From: Halobacteria archaeon
Lineage (GTDB): Bacteria > Pseudomonadota > Gammaproteobacteria > UBA9214
Direction: 5' to 3'
DNA length: 8,169 bases
NCBI GenBank assembly: GCA_013041945.1
Contig: JABDRC010000283.1
Location: 1-8,169 of the forward strand
A program made the translations under genes and the position numbers. This document shows positions 6,623-8,169 of the stretch, piece by piece (within the stretch, counting starts at the first letter, position 1; each line of letters starts with the position of its first letter). The notes under the pieces were generated by a model. It made no database searches and had not been told where the DNA came from. It saw only the letters and a list, made by a program, of their open reading frames with translations.

Positions 6623-7291
6623 CTACTTCTCGACCACTGCACGCAGACCTGCCCACAGCAGTGCCAGCTGCTGGCGATACATGGCACCGATCGCGGCCGG
6701 GTTGGCATACTGCATGGCCAGCGGCACTCCGTAGAAGATCGATACCAGTCCCACCATGGCCGCCGCGATGGCCGTGTTCTCCGGCAGGTCGCCCTGCTTG
6801 ATGGCCGCCTCCAGTGACGAGCGCAACAGGCTCTCGAGCGAGTCATCCGGCAGGGATTCGATGTCCTCGAGATCGGCAAACGCGATCATGCGCTCGGCCG
6901 GGGTGATCTCCGGACCGGCCTCCCGCGAACGGATCCGCGCCTCGTGCGCAATGATCTCTCCCATCAGCCCGGGCTTCTTCTGGATCTGGATGGCGGTGTA
7001 GCGAAACAGGGCCTCGATCACGGGCAGGCCGGTTTGCTGCCCGGCCGCCTGCCGGCCATACCAGTTGAGCTCCAGCGTCCACAGCCGGTCCAGGTAGACG
7101 ATCAGGTCTTCCTTTCTCGGGAAATAATTGAAGAAGGTGGCCTCGGAAATCTGTACCCGCTCGCACAGGGCCTTCACCGACAGGCTTTCAAAGGGCGCCA
7201 TTTCGAGGTGCAGGGTGACGGCCTCCGCCAGGGCCAGGCGGGTACGCGCAAACTTGCGCTCGCGCAGTGAGGGTCGAGCCGTTTCGGTCAT
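6623..7291 (-). CDS. TetR/AcrR-family transcriptional regulator
   Basis: This is a one-component repressor of the TetR type: an N-terminal DNA-binding domain and a helical ligand and dimer domain. With the ATG at 7291-7289 it has 222 residues. The HTH spans about 34-62 (FESLSVKALCERVQISEATFFNYFPRKEDL), with the family's recognition-helix pattern ISEATFFNYF (48-57). The C-terminal domain (about 90-222) gives no ligand by eye. In-frame TTG 7309 and GTG 7297 are possible alternative starts; the GTG has GGGG 6 nt upstream. The stop is 24 nt from the convergent unknown gene. It lies between mnmE and mnmG, which is not its usual place, and faces a long AT-rich spacer with several dyads, so autoregulation is likely. 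Its target cannot be deduced; no enzyme or pump gene is adjacent. Confidence 0.93.
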   Translation of the reverse strand: MTETARPSLRERKFARTRLALAEAVTLHLEMAPFESLSVKALCERVQISEATFFNYFPRKEDLIVYLDRLWTLELNWYGRQAAGQQTGLPVIEALFRYTAIQIQKKPGLMGEIIAHEARIRSREAGPEITPAERMIAFADLEDIESLPDDSLESLLRSSLEAAIKQGDLPENTAIAAAMVGLVSIFYGVPLAMQYANPAAIGAMYRQQLALLWAGLRAVVEK

Positions 7292-7297
7292 TTGCAC

Positions 7298-7317
7298 AGT
7301 ATACCCCAATAATATTG
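7298..7317 (-). promoter_or_regulatory. Putative -10 box and operator of the TetR gene
   Basis: TATACT (7303-7298, minus strand) matches the -10 consensus at 5 of 6 and ends only 6 nt before the ATG at 7291, so the mRNA could be leaderless. An 11-bp perfect palindrome, CAATAATATTG (7307-7317), lies in the spacer just upstream, where a bound repressor would block the polymerase. No good -35 box is visible at 17 bp. Confidence 0.35.
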
Positions 7318-7513
7318 CCTACATTAATATAAATTTTTCATGTCTGTAAGGGACTTGCGAACGTTATGCGTAACCATGCCGATTTACTCGTTAAACACAT
7401 TAATTTTGCGGGGTTTTCAGGCAATGAGGCCTGTTTTTGCGCCCAAATCATAGAAATCCTGGTTCCGGAATGGCCTGCTTGGTTTTAACTTACTGTTAAA
7501 CATACATATTAAT

Positions 7514-7533
7514 TATATAGTGTGTACTATATA
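7514..7533. promoter_or_regulatory. Perfect 20-bp dyad, operator-like
   Basis: TATATAGT (7514-7521) and ACTATATA (7526-7533) are perfect inverted copies separated by GTGT. The size and AT-rich symmetry fit a dimeric repressor site. It lies about 220 bp upstream of the TetR start, far for direct autorepression from the -10 proposed at 7298. Confidence 0.35.
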
Positions 7534-7542
7534 TTTCTGGTT

Positions 7543-7557
7543 TGATTAAGTTAATCA
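7543..7557. promoter_or_regulatory. Perfect 15-bp palindrome, operator-like
   Basis: TGATTAAGTTAATCA is symmetric around G7550. It lies 9 bp from the 20-bp dyad at 7514-7533. It contains TTGAT at 7542-7546, but the second half does not fit an FNR box. Its binding protein is unknown. Confidence 0.3.
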
Positions 7558-7647
7558 CTGTGTAGCGCCAGTCCACCCTGCCGGTTGTTGCAAGCGTACA
7601 CAAAAATTGGGGTGTTGCCTATTATGGGCCTGCCGGGCGGTGCCGGA

Positions 7648-8169
7648 CTATTTGCCGATGCAGAAGTCGCTGAAGATCCGGCCCAGCAGATCGTCGCTGC
7701 CGAACTCGCCGGTGATCTCGCCGAGGACGTCCTGCGCCAGGCGCAGTTCCTCGGCCAGTAGTTCACCGGCGCGCGCGGCCTCGAGTTGTTGCCGGCCGGT
7801 GTGGATATGTGCGAGCGCACGTTCCAGCGCATCGAGGTGGCGGCGGCGGGCGGTGAAGGTCCCCTCGCTGTGGTCTGCGTAGCCGACGGCCGCCGTGAGG
7901 TGCGCGGCCAGTGCGTCCATGCCGGCCCCGGTCTTCACCGATACCGCGACCGCCGGTGCGGCTTCGTTCGTCACCGCCCCGGGCGCACGCCGGGTCAGGT
8001 CGACCTTGTTATAGATCCGCGAGCAGGGCAGCCCGGCCGGCAAATCTGCAAGAATGCCCGCATCGTCCGCCGTGAACCCGAGCGTGTCATCGATCACCAG
8101 CAGGACATGATCGGCCTGTGCCAGGGCACTGCGGGTCCGTTCCATGCCCGCCTGTTCCACCGGGTCGGC
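7648..8169 (-). CDS. mnmE: tRNA modification GTPase MnmE, partial (C-terminal 173 residues)
   Basis: MnmE is the GTPase that works with MnmG on tRNA uridine 34. The frame is open to the window edge, so the N-terminal tetrahydrofolate-binding domain, the first part of the helical domain and the P-loop are outside. Visible: DPVEQAGMERTRSAL (2-16), which matches the conserved region after the G3 motif; LLVIDD (23-28); the G4 motif NKVD (54-57); a G5-like SVKTGAG (77-83); then the C-terminal helical domain with ARRRHLDALERA (107-118), AGELLAEELRLAQ (134-146), EITGEFGSDDLLGRIF (151-166) and the terminal FCIGK carrying the conserved cysteine. A GTG at 8160 is an internal valine, not the start. Stop TAG is at 7650-7648. 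Confidence 0.97.
   Translation of the reverse strand, partial: ADPVEQAGMERTRSALAQADHVLLVIDDTLGFTADDAGILADLPAGLPCSRIYNKVDLTRRAPGAVTNEAAPAVAVSVKTGAGMDALAAHLTAAVGYADHSEGTFTARRRHLDALERALAHIHTGRQQLEAARAGELLAEELRLAQDVLGEITGEFGSDDLLGRIFSDFCIGK

Larger units (their letters stand above)
7318..7647. other. AT-rich spacer between mnmE and the TetR gene
   Basis: This 330-bp stretch contains no convincing gene. It is far more AT-rich than the rest: 7491-7560 has only 16 G/C in 70 by my count. It contains three dyads (7484-7500, 7514-7533, 7543-7557). A small plus-strand hairpin, CAGGC/GCCTG (7418-7433), is followed by five T residues and has the form of a weak terminator. Two short overlapping ORFs exist: plus 7366-7488 (40 aa, MRNHADLLVK...) and minus 7338-7451 (37 aa, AGGA 6 nt before its ATG). 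Neither is supported by anything I recognise. No clear terminator follows mnmE. The composition suggests acquired DNA or a decayed gene. Confidence 0.6.

Noticed and set aside
1..8169. Search by eye for parS, tRNA or rRNA genes, CRISPR arrays and transposase genes
   Set aside because: No palindrome of the type TGTTTCACGTGAAACA, no cloverleaf, no spaced direct repeats and no transposase frame were seen.

Overview
The window is a gammaproteobacterial chromosome segment of high GC, apart from AT-rich patches in the spacers. It carries the conserved mnmE-mnmG-rsmG-parA-parB-atpI-atpB block that often lies near the replication origin in Gammaproteobacteria. Recognisable proteins (MnmG, MnmE, RsmG, ParA, ParB, AtpB) all fit that class. 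I cannot name the genus. All block genes read on the minus strand, so transcription runs from high to low coordinates. Both window ends cut genes: atpB loses its C-terminus at base 1, and mnmE loses its N-terminal and central parts at base 8169.

Layout from high to low coordinates. The mnmE C-terminus (7648-8169) is followed by an AT-rich, dyad-rich spacer of about 350 bp. Next is a two-gene insertion not normally part of this block: a TetR-family regulator on the minus strand (6623-7291), convergent with an unrecognised basic coiled-coil protein on the plus strand (6026-6598). mnmG then starts from its own probable promoter (5892-5921), 164 bp from the divergent unknown gene. mnmG, rsmG and parA follow with gaps of 21 and 16 bp, probably one operon. 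parA and parB are separated by 185 bp that contains a repeat-like element (2251-2378). After parB comes a long inverted repeat with a T-run (1120-1231) that can end the par transcript, then a near-consensus promoter (1078-1107) for atpI-atpB, which overlap by 11 bp.

How the genes work together. MnmE and MnmG form the enzyme that installs the 5-carboxymethylaminomethyl (or aminomethyl) group on wobble uridine 34 of tRNAs. RsmG methylates 16S rRNA at G527. ParA and ParB drive chromosome origin segregation. AtpI and AtpB belong to the F1Fo ATP synthase operon. I found no sign of a new multi-gene system. The parts worth a second look are the TetR/unknown-gene insertion with its AT-rich spacer, and the two repeat elements beside parB.
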